Of a stretch of DNA of 64,000 nt, positions 48,073-60,380 are shown piece by piece. A program made the translations under genes and the position numbers. The DNA lies in assembly GCA_021307315.1 (NCBI GenBank), contig JAJSPD010000001.1, positions 1,736,001 through 1,800,000 of the forward strand, given 5' to 3'. The notes beneath the pieces are model-generated. The model had not been told where the DNA came from, ran no database searches, and was given only the letters and a program-made list of their open reading frames with translations. This stretch comes from Bisporella sp. PMI_857. Its lineage: Eukaryota > Ascomycota > Leotiomycetes > Helotiales > Helotiaceae. The stretch's first letter is position 1; every line of letters starts with the position of its first letter.

Positions 48073-50126
48073 CTATGCTGGAGCAGGTACAGGTACAGCA
48101 GGTACTTCAGGAGGCTTAGAAGCATCGATTAACTCATCCACGTCTGGCATTTCTCCTTCTGAAATGATTCTGAGGGATTCAGAAACTGGTCCTGATAGTT
48201 GCCGTCCAAGCGCAATAACAAGCACGGGCTTTTGCATTATAACCTTTCTACCCTTTCGGACAGCTTTCTGGCCGGCGTTCTTCACTCTTGTCCGTCTCTT
48301 CGCTGGTTGCGATGGAGGCAATATGGGAGCCTCTACCTGGTCTGCAAACTGGAGTTAGCCCTTTTTCTCTTGGGGTGGTGAGAATGCGGTTTCTATAGAG
48401 ACTTGCCTGATAAATCTGTAGGCAAGTCTAGTCCGCTCACACCGGGAGCATCAGGGGCTCCATCTACAAGGATCTTGGGCATTTGGATGCTGTTCTGATC
48501 TGCCTTGAGCGGGATAGCAGCTGGCGCATCTGGCACAACTTCGTTGATGTTATCGTGCAATGCTTTCTTCTCTCGTATCTTGCTTCCAGTATTGAGACCT
48601 TCGGTAGAAACAATATTGCTCCCTGTGCTCTGAGCTTTCAAACCTATGGGAAGATTAGCAATCCACAGGTTTGTCAGGTAAGATATCTGCAGAAATTTCA
48701 GTTTTTGCTTACCCGAAGACGTGGAACGAAGTGGCCAGTTCTCAGAATTTCTGTCTTGTGACAATCTTTCTTTCTTGGGCTTTTGCTTGCCTTTTAGATG
48801 CTCCTCCTCACAGCAATTCGGATGGCTACTATTGGAAAGAAGGCTCATGCTGGTATTTTGCAAGTTTTCTTCCGAAGTTCTGATAGCAATAGTGCCCACG
48901 CTGACCATTGGCTCTGCCAATATTCCTCCGATTGGAAAGTCTGGTAAGGTCTGGGTAAGGTCACACTAGGTGGAGACTCATCAGTAATCCAATCGTAGTT
49001 GAGGTCAAGTTTACATCTAATGGCTATGGCATACCGTATGAAATGAGTTTATGCTACCTTGATGTAAATTTAAAGAGCTTGAAGGGCTGGGTGAGATCTC
49101 CCTTAGGCTAGCTAATTCAGCTGTAGTGGACGGTTGTAGCAGCGACTTTAGACGACGTCCATTAGTAAACAATGGGTGGTGTAGTCAATAATCCCATACC
49201 TTATTAGGCATCGAGCTGTTGAGAATACAGGACTTACCAGTTGAGAGGGGGCTCGGATGGGAAAACTTCGTATGTGTGCTAGCCTATCGGTCTGGCGCTT
49301 TCGAGCAGTGTTTGGGAGATTTAGTGAAGTTGAGGAAGAGAAACTAGAAGGTGTGATGTTTTCTGATTGCAACGATGGCGCTGACTCGACTTGCAGCTGG
49401 GCTATCCTCGATGCAATGAAAGATCCGATGGATGAATTCCTTGAAAGTTCCCAATCCTTGTACTTGGAAGGTTCCTCAGATTGTTCCTGCACAGAGAATT
49501 GTGAAGACAGAAGTGCTATAGGAGATGCAGCAAGATTCTGCAGGTCTGAGAGGGGTGGAGTGTCTGCGGCAGCATCTACACTCGCCACAAAAGGAATTGT
49601 ACCCAACCGTCGTTCAATAGGGGAAAGTCGATCGCCGAATGTGAAATACCGTTGTACTGCCTCTAGTCCGCTTGGTGGTCGTGAGAAGATATCCTATTAA
49701 AGAACGTTAGTGCATGCCGCATAATCTTAGTAACACACTTCATCTCCTGAACATTCTCATGTGATAACTTACGAATTCAGGTGTATACTTGCAGCGAAGG
49801 AAGCAGGAGAGGTCCGGCGTAGTGTTTCGAGAACTAGGGTCTTGATGACTGTAGAAACTATAGCTTGATGAGCTTCGCACAGACCGACTGCCGGGAGTAC
49901 TGTTCCGTATCCTTTGAGATACCCTCCGATACACGAGAGGTCGTGGACGACCTCCCTCCCAGAACCTACGATCTGGTTCTCCAGCAGCTGCTTCCACTTT
50001 AGCAATTAGCTCCCTGACAGAATATGACCTCTGTATGGAAGTTAACAGGAGCGAACGAGGTTGAGTGGGAGTGCAATTGATAAGAGGACTAAGATATGGA
50101 TGGGTTGGCCGTTGGGATGGGAGCAT
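48073..50126 (-). CDS. Unrecognised multi-exon disordered protein
   Basis: Clear exons are 50126-49773, 49693-49238, one ending at 48713, 48643-48407 and 48341-48073. The middle part, between 49238 and about 48920, has several possible splice forms that I could not settle; an exon starting near 49149 is likely. The start at 50126 is followed by a basic N-terminus (MLPSQRPTHPYLSPL, SYSVRELIAKVEAAAG), then FDIFSRPPSGLEAVQRYFTF, Ser-rich linkers and a basic block in the last exon (AKRRTRVKNAGQKAVRKG, RKVIMQK), ending in a Pro/Val tail. The last intron appears to have a GC donor. I see no enzyme motif, and no family is recognised. The basic block suggests DNA or RNA binding, but that is a guess. 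Confidence 0.65.
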
Positions 50127-50944
50127 GATTAGGAATACATGCTGGAATTGGAGGTTACATGGAAAGCGGCAGCGAGCAGAAAAAATGAAGGCGCTTCTCA
50201 ATGGGCACTGCCGAATGTGAGAATAGAAGGGAAGTGCGGCCTGCCCGTGAACAAAACAGAAGAGAGCTTGCCCTTCAACCAACTACGTCGAAGTCACAAA
50301 ACATAATCTTGCACTTGATCAGACTCGCCGCATCTACCAACGTATATCTCATGAGTGGCAGCCCTGATATACATATCGGTCTCCCGAATGATAAGGATTT
50401 TGATGGACAAGAACGGCTTCCCATCGCATCTTTGATGAGACATAGGCCTAAAAGTACGACAGCTGCGTAGATGGGAGAGATCGGTCCTGACAATATTCTC
50501 AACAAAACATGACAATCAAGTAATGAAGCTTCTAAGCGTTTCCTGGTTCTTCATCCCAAACTAGTTTTCCTATGTAGGGATAGTTTCGATGTAGAAATAT
50601 CATCATTAGACGGCCCTCTGATTATAGAGCGTCCAAAAAACTCAACAAGTTTGTAGCTAAGTGAATCATCAGAAACAATGCAGATGATGACTCAACATAA
50701 GTCTAAATAGAATGCAGGATGAGACATCCCAAGCACGTAGGATGCTCATGACAGTTCAGCTATTGCTCGTCCTTTGGGCGCAGTGTTTGTTGATTTGTCG
50801 GCAGTGAGATTCAGCCGCCGGCTCCTTGTGGACTAGCCCGCGAAGCGAGCTGCCTAATGACGAAACATTAAAGAGAATGTTGTTTCCAAACCACAATTTA
50901 TTTCTGCCCAAAAACATCTTCGGCAGCACGCATCAGCAGTCAAC
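50127..50944. other. Divergent promoter region
   Basis: About 0.8 kb between a minus-strand gene and the PWI gene. Short ORFs only; I see no RNA gene. Confidence 0.45.
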
Positions 50945-52870
50945 ATGGCGACCTCCGTAGATGCAAAGCTGTTGAGGACGACTAAGTTTCCACCCGAATT
51001 TAATCAAAAGGTCGACATGCAAAAGGTCAATGCCGATCTTATGAAGAAGTATGTTTATCCTCTCCCAGCTGTCCAGATTTCTTTGGCTAACGAAAAACGC
51101 GTCACAGATGGATAGCAGGCCGGATTCAAGAGATATTAGGGAATGACGACGATGTTGTTATCGAACTTTGCTTCAATCTGATCGAGGGCTCACGCTTTGT
51201 AGGTCGATTCAACACGAAACATGTTTGCCAAGCTAATACTTTCCAGCCTGATATCAAGAAAATGCAAATCCAGCTTACAGGGTTTCTCGATAAAGATACG
51301 CCTGCCTTTTGCAAAGATTTATGGAAGTTGTGTTTAAGTGCTCAGACAAATCCACAGGGTGTTCCACAAGAACTGGTCGAAGCCAAGAAGGCGGAGCTCA
51401 TGCAAGAAAAGGTACAGACGTTTAGTTTATTCCGGAGGTTGGATACTGATCAAGCTGTAGATTGAATCTGGAAAAGCGGCAGAGCAGGCACGATTACGTA
51501 GAGAAGATGAGCAGCGCAGAGAACAAAACGTAAACACGATCAGAGACCGTGAGCGAGGAGATCGTGGTCGAGGTCGAGGCGGATTCGGTGGCGACAGCTG
51601 GAGGGGGGGGCGAGGAGACCATAGACGCACGTTCAACCGCGACGGTGATGGACGGGGTGAACGCAGAGATTTTGATCGTGGTGGAGGAAGAGGATTCGAG
51701 CGCAGAGGCCCTAGATCAAGATCACCCCCACCTCGTCGCGGTTCCAGAGATAGAGGCTCATATCGTGCGAGAGCATCTGATACATACATTCCTAGAGGCC
51801 GTAATGAAAGAAGGAGAGATGAACGTAGAAGGTCTACTCCATCTAGATCACCAACTCCAGCGTCCGCACGTTCAGACTCCCGGTCACCAGCACCACGACG
51901 CCGAAGGTCGCCATCACATTCTCGCTCTCCTCCACGCAGATACCGCTCTAGATCACCAGACATGCGTGGTTACAGAGCAGATCGTGGGCGAGGAAGAAGC
52001 CCATATCGTGGACGCCGGCGTAGATCACCTAGCTACTCAGACGCCTCCCTTTCCCGCTCTCCACCTCCAAAACGAAGGAGATCTCCTTCGGTATCCCGTA
52101 GTCCTTCGCCATCACCACGCAGATCCCGCAGACGAAATACGTCTAGCCCCAGCTCTCGTTCCCGCTCCGCATCCTCAGCACGCTCCATAAAGATAAAAAC
52201 CCGCGATTCCAGACGCCTCTCCCGTAGCAGATCTAGATCAAGAAGAAGATCCCGATCCGTAGACTCACATGCAGACTTACTAGAACCACGGGGAGGCAAT
52301 CGCAAACGTGACGAACGTCGGCTAACACGAAGTCCTAGTCGCAGTATCTCCCCTCCGCATCGTCGACGCAGCAGAAGCAGGTCAAGAAGTAGAAGCAGGA
52401 GCAGCAGCCGCAGCAGTAGCAGAGAAGGAGGGAGAACCAGAAAGAGGAGACGATCAATGCAGCGCTACGAGCCTAGCAAGCGTCGTCGAAATACCTGCTC
52501 CGTCTCACCAGCCGATAAAAGAAGGGTGCCATATGCTGATTCTGCTGTTGAAGATAAAGATAACAGACGACCACGAGAACGAAAGGCCGAGTCCAGCAAG
52601 CGTGCTGATGACCCAGACGAGGTTGGTAGCACTTCGTAAATCCTATGTAAGGCAGATGGGGCCTCTTGCATTCATAATCAACGACCATTTGTGTTGAAAG
52701 GAGAGGTTGCTGACAATTTATTGCATTTCCTGAAGGTGCCGCAAACAAATAAGGACCCGCAGAAAGAAGCGGCCGAGTTGAAGGAAAAGCTTTTGAGGGA
52801 GAAGATCAAGCAGATGAGAAAGACGAGTATCGAGTCTCGAGACAAAGCCACAAATGCTAACGCTCACTGA
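50945..52870 (+). CDS. PWI/RS-domain splicing cofactor, SRRM1-like
   Basis: Five exons: 50945-51048, 51108-51198, 51247-51411, 51461-52621 and 52736-52870, giving 551 residues. Residues 1 to about 115 form a PWI domain (LLRTTKFPPEFNQKVDM, KWIAGRIQEILGNDDDVV, MQIQLTGFLDKDTPAFCKDL), a nucleic-acid-binding helical fold of SRm160/SRRM1. A coiled-coil-like link (EQARLRREDEQRREQN) leads to a long RGG- and RS-rich region (RGRGRGGFGG, SRSPSPSPRRSRRRN). The last exon, found by splicing out 52622-52735, restores a charged helix, AAELKEKLLREKIKQMRK; reading through instead would end the protein at VGSTS (52639). It probably works in the nucleus in pre-mRNA splicing or 3' end formation. Confidence 0.92.
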
Positions 52871-54141
52871 GGACATGTATTTTATCACGTCTTCGTAATC
52901 AGGGAAGGAAATAAAAAAAGTCTGGCGCGTTGAAGTTTGGAAGGTTAGATCAATAGAAAAGCTGTCTTTGTGTACTTCCTAGCCACGACATACATCTCCT
53001 TACTTTACTTTTGTATGTGATGGAGCTTGCTTGCTCGCTCGCTCGATTTTCTATTTTTATTGAACCGCGATGAGCACAACAGCCTTCCGTGACTTTTTTT
53101 CTACCTGTGATCCCAATCTACCGCTCATACATATACTCCTACAGAATCTATCGTCCTCAACGCCAAACGCTTTGGCACAGGGGAAACACAACCAACACCT
53201 TCCCCCCACCATCATTCCTAATTCCCCCAAACGCCAGCCCTTTAAATAAAGAATAATTATCGGACCAAAGGCATTGCCAACGAAGACAGCCTGTCCCATC
53301 CGATCAAAAATAGCGTTACAGCTACAAACACGATACCATAATAATAATACACAAACTGAGCCATCCAACGCAAAAAACAATCTGTGTGTGACAAGGATTC
53401 AAATGAATCATTAGGTCCGCAAGGCATGGGGTACATGGTAACAACCAGGCTAGCCAAAAATAAAAGGAGGAATCACATCAAACATTTTTGTTCTTCGCAA
53501 AACGCCGCGCGCGCAAGGGGGCTAAATATTCATGAAAAAAACGGTACCATTTCTAGCAAGGTGCCAAGAAGGGGTGTTCTCGCGAAGCCCTCAAAGCCTG
53601 CCATCGAGGAAAAAGTCTAGTACTTTTGGTAACCTTTCGTGGGAAAAGGAGCAACGATTTTGTGTAAAACGCGACGCAAACTCGCCCGCAACTCTTTAAA
53701 GAGCATGGCGGCGATAGAAAAAAAACAATAAGACCAGGCAAACGACCCCATTCATATCAGCTCATCTCATCCTATCCCGTCCCAGCAACCGGCAACGCAT
53801 CATCAGAAATGAAAAAGGAAAAGGCGGGCAGCTATGTAACATGATGTTGTGTGAGTGGCTCTGTTTTGGAAAAGAGAAAAACCAGGCATTCAATATCCAT
53901 TGTCGTGGACGCATGAAAAAGAAAACGCAAGAGGCACGTCTAATGCACTTTTGTACATGAGCATCATATGCAGAAAACCCCACCCATCCGGTACTTTTCG
54001 AGTAACGCTAAGCACAATAACGTTATCCAGGCGATTGGATGTGAAGAAGTAAAAGCCCTTGGATAGGCAAGCCGAAAGACGCCCCCATGAAAGTCGCTAA
54101 ACGTCAAACTCCAATGCGAACAACGGAAAGGATATGCTAGT
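52871..54141. other. Convergent 3' region
   Basis: About 1.3 kb between the PWI and RRM genes, probably long 3' untranslated regions. The ORFs are short and A/T- or low-complexity driven. No RNA gene recognised. Confidence 0.45.
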
Positions 54142-55736
54142 TTACTGAAGACGTGTTAGTATATTTATTTTGCAGGCCTAAGAATCACTTACTTGAAGAG
54201 GAGGGCCTTGGAAATTGCCGTATGGGTTAGGAGGCATCCCACCGCCCATGTTTTGGTATTGTGGTGGTGGAGGAGCAGGTCGATAAGGAGTGCCAGCTGG
54301 ACCGGAGTTGTTTTGAGAGCGGCCCCAAGAAAGACGGACACGAGAGTTACCGATAGGATAGCCCTGCATCTGGTTGATGGCCATCTCGGCGGCATGTCTT
54401 TGAACGAATTGGACGAAGCCGCAACCCTTTCCGGGTGGGATCTTGACATAAGTAATCTCGCCAAAACCTTGGAAGAAGGAGCGGAGCTCATCCTCAGTGA
54501 CGTATCCAGAAAGTCCTCCAACGAAAACTGTAGTATTGTTTGGGTCGGTAAATTGGTTCATAGGCTGGGGAGCGCCGTAGTAACCAAGTGATGGTGGTGC
54601 ACCCATGGTGTACATTCCTGGGGCACCCATACCTGGACCTCCTGGTGGAGCACCGCCAGCTCCCATTCCGCCCATGACCAAAGTATTTTGCATTGGCAAA
54701 CCGCCTGGTCCTCCACCACCCGACTTGTTCTTTGGGGTCGCAGTTGAGATTCGCATTGGTCGGTTACCACAGTAAACGCCTTGCATCTCGGTGAGGGCAC
54801 GCTGCTGGTCACCTTCATCGGCAAAGCGGACAAAACCGTAGCCTCGAGACATTCCCGAGATTGGGTCCGTCATGATCTTGGCAGACTTGCAAGATGGGAA
54901 GCGTGCCTGGAAGAGGGAGACAAGGACATATTCGTTGACTTCTGGACCAAGATCACCAACGAATATCGAGAACTCGGGACCTCTCTCGTCACTGGGGAAC
55001 GTCAGCAAACATGGTCGAAAGACTATGAATAGTAGAGGAATATGAACAGGGAGCCTTACCGTCTATCAGCAAGTCCTCCGCCAGAAGCCCAATTGAGTTT
55101 GAAGGGTCGAGAAGTATTAGGAATCATGCTGCCATTAAGAGACAGAGCCTTTGCGGCGGCTTGTGGTGATGCGAAGTCGATGAAGCAGTAACCAGCATTA
55201 CTGTTTTGGAGTCAGCAGAAATATCTTTAAATACAACTGACGATCTGATGCTCACCCTGAGAATTTGTCCCGAATCATCTTCACATTGACTTGTTCGCCC
55301 ATGCCAAACCAAACTGATCTGATGAAGTTCTCATCAATCCATGGCTCAAGCTCACCCATCCTGTAGAATTGTTGTTAGTAAGGTTTACATGCTGAGGCGT
55401 CGCTGAAGTGAAGTGAAATCCGATTTTGTAGTCCGAAGATCATTTTTGGCTTGCAAGGGAAGCATATTGATAGGCAAAGCAATCTCATCCACATCCCAGA
55501 AAATTCGAAACTTACCAGAGCGTTGTCTTTGCATCACCTGCGACGCTTCCACCACTGGCCTCTGGGCCACCCTGCTGAGCGAAAGGTGCTGGCGAGCCAC
55601 CCTCTTGGCCTTGTTGGGGTTGCAATTGCTGTTGGGCTTGTTGCAGTTGTGGTGGGGGACCTTGTGCTAATCCATTACCTCCGTCAGGAGCGTATTGGGC
55701 TTGCTGTTGCGATTCAAATTGTGGTTGGAAAGACAT
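54142..55736 (-). CDS. csx1: Three-RRM RNA-binding protein of the Nam8/Csx1 family
   Basis: Exons 55736-55516, 55360-55256, 55200-55060, 54991-54193 and 54144-54142 give 422 residues. A Gln-rich N-terminus (QQAQQQLQPQQGQEGG) precedes three RRMs. RRM1 begins TLWMGELEPWIDENFIRSVW and is spread over three exons (RNP1-like GYCFIDFAS). RRM2 starts FSIFVGDLGPEV with RNP1 RGYGFVRFAD. After a Gly/Met/Pro-rich linker, RRM3 is TTVFVGGLSGYVTEDEL with RNP1 KGCGFVQFVQ. The order matches yeast Nam8/Ngr1 and fission yeast Csx1, which act in U1-dependent splicing or mRNA stability. The stop codon TAA lies alone after the last intron. Without that splice the protein would end VSDS. Confidence 0.93.
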
Positions 55737-58284
55737 TTTGAGTGTTGATATTATACTCGCTGGAAAGTATCAAGGCTTGCGTAAATGTATAAAAAGTGGC
55801 GATGGCCTAAGTTGTGTGGTTGTGAATTGGAAGCTGAGGTTTCAGAGTTGCACTTTGGTTTATAAAGTGAATATACACTAGACGCGGTGCTAAAGTTGAA
55901 TCATTAGCCAAAATCCTGAACGGTCATAGATATGTCAATCGTGCGATTTGACGACGACTGCGCACGCAGCGACTCATTTGTGTTGGTGGGAGACCCGCTA
56001 TATCTGTATAGCGACAGCCTGATTACTTGCCAGGTCCGACAAGGTGAGTCAACTAAGACTTCCAAACTAAAGAAACAAATGTGCATCATATTCAATAACA
56101 AACTCTAAGTGCTGCGTATGAACTGTAACAGAAGAACACTGACATACAAAAACTCGCTTGTGCAATAAGGAGGCGAGGCTAAGCGAGAAATAAAAGGGGA
56201 TGGCTGTTTGCAAGAAGGGGCAATCTATGCCTTTAGCGAAATGAATGATTAGATGATGAAGCGGCGTCGAGGAAACCAAGTTCGTGAACATGAGCACCAC
56301 CACACACGATATAGGCAGGCTTGTGGCTACCACGAGATGTGGAGCGACCAAGGCACTGGAACATCAAAGAGGATGTGAGACTTTGAGTTCAGGTGAAGGC
56401 GTATCTAGATAACGCTAAGTGTCTCTAATCAACGCTTGTGTAAGAGAATATGGATGCTCATTGTGTTTATAGCCATGAGGATATTGTGAATCGTTCGCAT
56501 CTTGTTCCACATAATCCATCAGCAATAAAGCTAGTCTTGCCATGCTGCACCATAACTAATGTCCGACAAGCTGCAATGCAAATCATCCTTACAACAGTGA
56601 TTTCAGCAAAGAAATTCGGGGCTAAAACTCCAAAGTAAAGGGTCGCACAAAGAAGTAAACTCATAGAAGAAAGGGGGACTTGGCAGCAAATGTTCTCTGG
56701 CTGATCTGAGTCTGCTCAAGAGTAGGCTTTGAGGTGGAGATGTGATTTGAACTTGGGGAAACAAGTATGATAATTGACAAGGGGCTGCTACACAATCACT
56801 AGAATTAGAAGCTCTCAAGGTCTTCACTCGAAAGCATTGGATCTTCAATGCATGTGGAGCACATGGCTGTAGGGATGTATGACGCAATTGGATAAACACT
56901 GGTAATCCCGTTGATTCATAATTGTAGGAGTTGTGTCCGATGGTGAAGGGGTAGTTTCAGCATGTTCGAATCCAACTAAAAACGGACTTTAGCTGCCACC
57001 TAGGCAGCAATCCGGCATAGCATCCTTGAGCACTTTTCAATATCCTTCGTGTAGTCACTGACTCATTTATGGTCACAAGAGAGAGAAAGTGACGAGGTCG
57101 GACCTGATGTTATCCTTGCTCTCAAATTCCAGCCAAAAGTGATCTGACTTCACCCTGCTTCCTTCACTTGAATTCCGCGCATGGTAGTCCCGGATATTCG
57201 CCGGGGGTTGATCCCTTCCAAGCTCCTCCCTTGTACAAGGGCAAAAAATTTTATGCATGTAATAAACTAAGTCCGCGCAAGGAAAAAGTTGTTGTTTCCA
57301 ATATCTTTCCAGGTATAGAGGGTCTGCCACTTTGAGAGAGAGTTGAGTGAGGTATCGGCTTACCTCGAAAAGAAGATCAGAACCAGCTCAAAGAGACTAA
57401 AAGCAGGTTTCGTGATATTCGTAACGTTCTGCGGAAGACAAGTAGAAGTCGTATATTTGCGAACAAGTTGAACAACGCTTGCGCCTGTGTCGGGAAATTC
57501 GAAGTTGGGATTCAACAAATATGGTGACGTTGGTTGGAAAGAATCGCGACTACTTCAACTCTGGAACCACCGGAACACGAGTCAGTCCTCAATTGCTATT
57601 TCTAAAAGTGCATCGCGGGAGCAATTGGATGCAGAAGGCAGAAGAGCCACTGGGCTTTGTTGTAAAGCTTTGCGCCGAGCTTGCTAGCAAACGCGCCGTG
57701 GGACTTCAATGAAGGGTGGGTGATCCAAGGGCAACGTATGCGCCAACAGGAACAATGCGTCCAGCTTGAACATGCAAGCAAACCAGCAATGTGCGACAAT
57801 ACAAGTGATTGCATCAATCTCCTATTGCATAGCTGGCGGAAAGGTCTTGAAGTTGTATGAGGGGTTCAAAAGGTGGTGGTGGTGGTGGTTGAGGCTCTTC
57901 GCCGCGACCAGTGAGGCGCAGGTATGAAAGAAATGATCTACTTACAGATGACCAGGCTAATTTGTGCTAGAAAAGCTTTCGTAGGGAGGGGAAAAGCAGC
58001 AAAGCAGTAACGACGCAGGTTCGGAAAGGACACGAAGGACCATTAATTGGGGAGTTGTGAGAAAACAAAGGGACAAACGACGGCGACGAATAACCGAGGG
58101 AGGGAGGAGGTGTTGAGGTAGTAGTTATGGTTGGGGAGTTTTGGAGGAGGGAGGGTGGAGGAGGAGGATAGAAAGGATGGATGGATAGGATGGGATGTGG
58201 ATGGGATGGTGGGGATGAGAAAGTCAAAGAAGAAGAAGGGAAAAGGCACGAGCAAGACCGGGTTGGGCTGGGGGGGGGGGGGAG

Positions 58285-58311
58285 GGTAAGGGTATGGGTA
58301 AGGGTAGGGTA
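58285..58311 (+). repeat. G-rich telomere-like patch
   Basis: Irregular GGGTAAGGGTATGGGTAAGG-type sequence after a 13-G run (58270-58282). It resembles TTAGGG-like repeats but has no regular period. Four or more G3 tracts could form a G-quadruplex. Confidence 0.5.
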
Positions 58312-58762
58312 TGGTAGAGAAGGTGGGTGGTGCGTCGGGAAGGGAACAGCAAAAAAAAGCTGTTTAGGTAGGGTTATAAGTTAGGCTAGGTTAGTATGGT
58401 TAGTACGGTTTGTACGGTTAGGTAAGGTAAAGGTTTTAGCTGGAAAAATGTAAACCTGAAATAAGAACTCGGACACCTGGACACTGAGCAAAATACGCTT
58501 GGGGCGCGGTCTAACGGGCAAACTAGGGTGAGTTTAGTGGAAGGAGGGGCCACCATAAGCACCATACAAGATCGATTCATCGCAAACGGTCGTGGAATTA
58601 GTAAACTGCCTTGGCGGGCGGGAGGGTCTTGAGGCACCCTGCGGCCATCTGCAAGAAGCCTGCCAGAGCCTGTACTTGTGGGTACTTTTGGCCCTATTTC
58701 AGTGCTATAAATGCTGGTTATGGGGCCATCGCTCAGGGTCTGTTGGAAGCCTGCAATGACAC

Positions 58763-58782
58763 ACATACATACATACATACAT
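58763..58782. repeat. (ACAT)5 microsatellite
   Basis: Five tandem ACAT units within a gene-poor stretch, followed at 58786 by a short GTA repeat. Confidence 0.9.
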
Positions 58783-60359
58783 CCTGTAGTAGTAGTAGCA
58801 GTAACACAGTCAGAGTCAGCACGCAAACATCGTCGTACTTCATATCATGGCTTTTGATTGTTGGGGGCTGGGGCTGGGGGCTATAAGTAACTACGAAAAA
58901 GGTATAAGCCAAGTATGAACACAGGGCACTCAGTGCGCTCAGAGTACTCGGCCGGTCCTCCAGTGTACGGCATTCCCGACCCATTTTGCTTCATAAGAAG
59001 GGAAAAAAATATCAGCAACGTAATGCCTTTTGTTCCATTAGTCACCTCCTCAGGCTTAGGAGTTCAGCTAGCTTGTCTCGCTTGTCCCTCAGTCGGCGCC
59101 CTCGGGTGCAGATGTATTGGATCAACTCATCATCGCTCTGGCCCTGGGTCTCTCATGAACCACTCAGCTCTCAGAAGTACGACTTTTGCAGCATGCTAGA
59201 GTCACTAGGGCTAGCCTATCTGTTCCGTATCTGCTGGGTGTGTGGAGATATATCTTATGCTTATTATTACTACTTCCAGTCCGCGTATATGTAAAAAAGA
59301 AGGAAGAAATAACTCATCTTATATGCGATTGAGCCCAAAACAATTCTATCATTTATGCGAAACATGAGCGATAGATCAACTGTCCTTTATATTATGGACT
59401 AAATACTAGGTCGGCTGATTTAGTCATCCTGATCAGTGTTTCATAGAAAACAATCTTTGGAGTTTATATAGCGCATACCCGTATTCCTGTACATGAATTA
59501 TACAATTGTCATATCTGCTTTGATGAGACGCTTTCCAACTGGGTAAAGGTATTGTAAGATATTAAAAAACGACAAGTCTAACAATTCATCCGCATCCTAT
59601 GTCTGAAAGCAGCGTACATCTATCTCATGCTCAATGACGATGTGTCTATATCACACCCGCTTCCGCTCGGCTACGGTATTTTCCCACACCACCTCCCCAG
59701 GCAAAATGCAGGCACATAGTCAAAACTCTATTCAAACCATCAGGACTCGCATACCCAGGTCTGGGCCAGTTACATTGCTGAAAACATCTCTCAGAAATGC
59801 TCAGATGAATCATCTCTTTGATCTTGTACAAGGATTATGAAAAGCCTAGCTTAAACTACTCATCGAAAGCGCATTCGAAGTTCGACGTCTGCGCATTAAG
59901 GGTGGCCTTCCCCGACGGCAAAGGAACCATACATCCCTTCATCTAGAATGCTGATATGGCCTGATTCCCATACAATTAGCCCGAAAAGTTGAAAGAGAGC
60001 TCAAAAGAGTTTTGTTCAAACAAAGCTCCGAATTTCGGCGATCGAGACAGCATGAAACCGCAAGCGGACGAAATTCGTATAGGAGAGCGCTACTACCCAT
60101 CATCGGTATCTGGCTGCTGCAAACAAGTAGCGAGAAATAGATCTCTAATTTAGGTAGAGGGGGGTTATTTGAATTTCACCGGCTCAACAAATCGCAAGCA
60201 TAACCTCGGAATGGGAAAATATCAAAATGCTACTTGCTGCTGCTGCACATCACTTTCTGCACGTAATGTGACGCCTGTCTCATTGGCTATCTGTGATCGC
60301 CGAGCCTTTCTAGAAAAAAGGACATCACCTAATGCACAGGTGGTACACAGAAGGTCACC

Positions 60360-60380
60360 AAAAAAAAAAAAAAAAAAAAA
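60360..60380. repeat. Poly-A tract, 21 nt
   Basis: A homopolymer of about 21 A residues in a region rich in A and C runs. It is a simple repeat and its length may not be exact in the assembly. Confidence 0.85.

Noticed and set aside
51427..52305. Long ORFs in other frames and on the minus strand across the RS region
   Set aside because: They are shadows of the Arg/Ser repeats of the PWI protein; low-complexity DNA keeps several frames open.
56940..56995. tRNA-like sequence with GTTCGAATCC
   Set aside because: A B-box-like motif and a possible GTCCG/CGGAC closing stem are present, but only about 53 nt lie between the ends and no anticodon arm or A box can be formed.
58386..59294. Several 80-150 codon ORFs in the gene-poor stretch
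   Set aside because: They overlap on both strands, consist of low-complexity sequence around microsatellites, and show no domain or splice structure.
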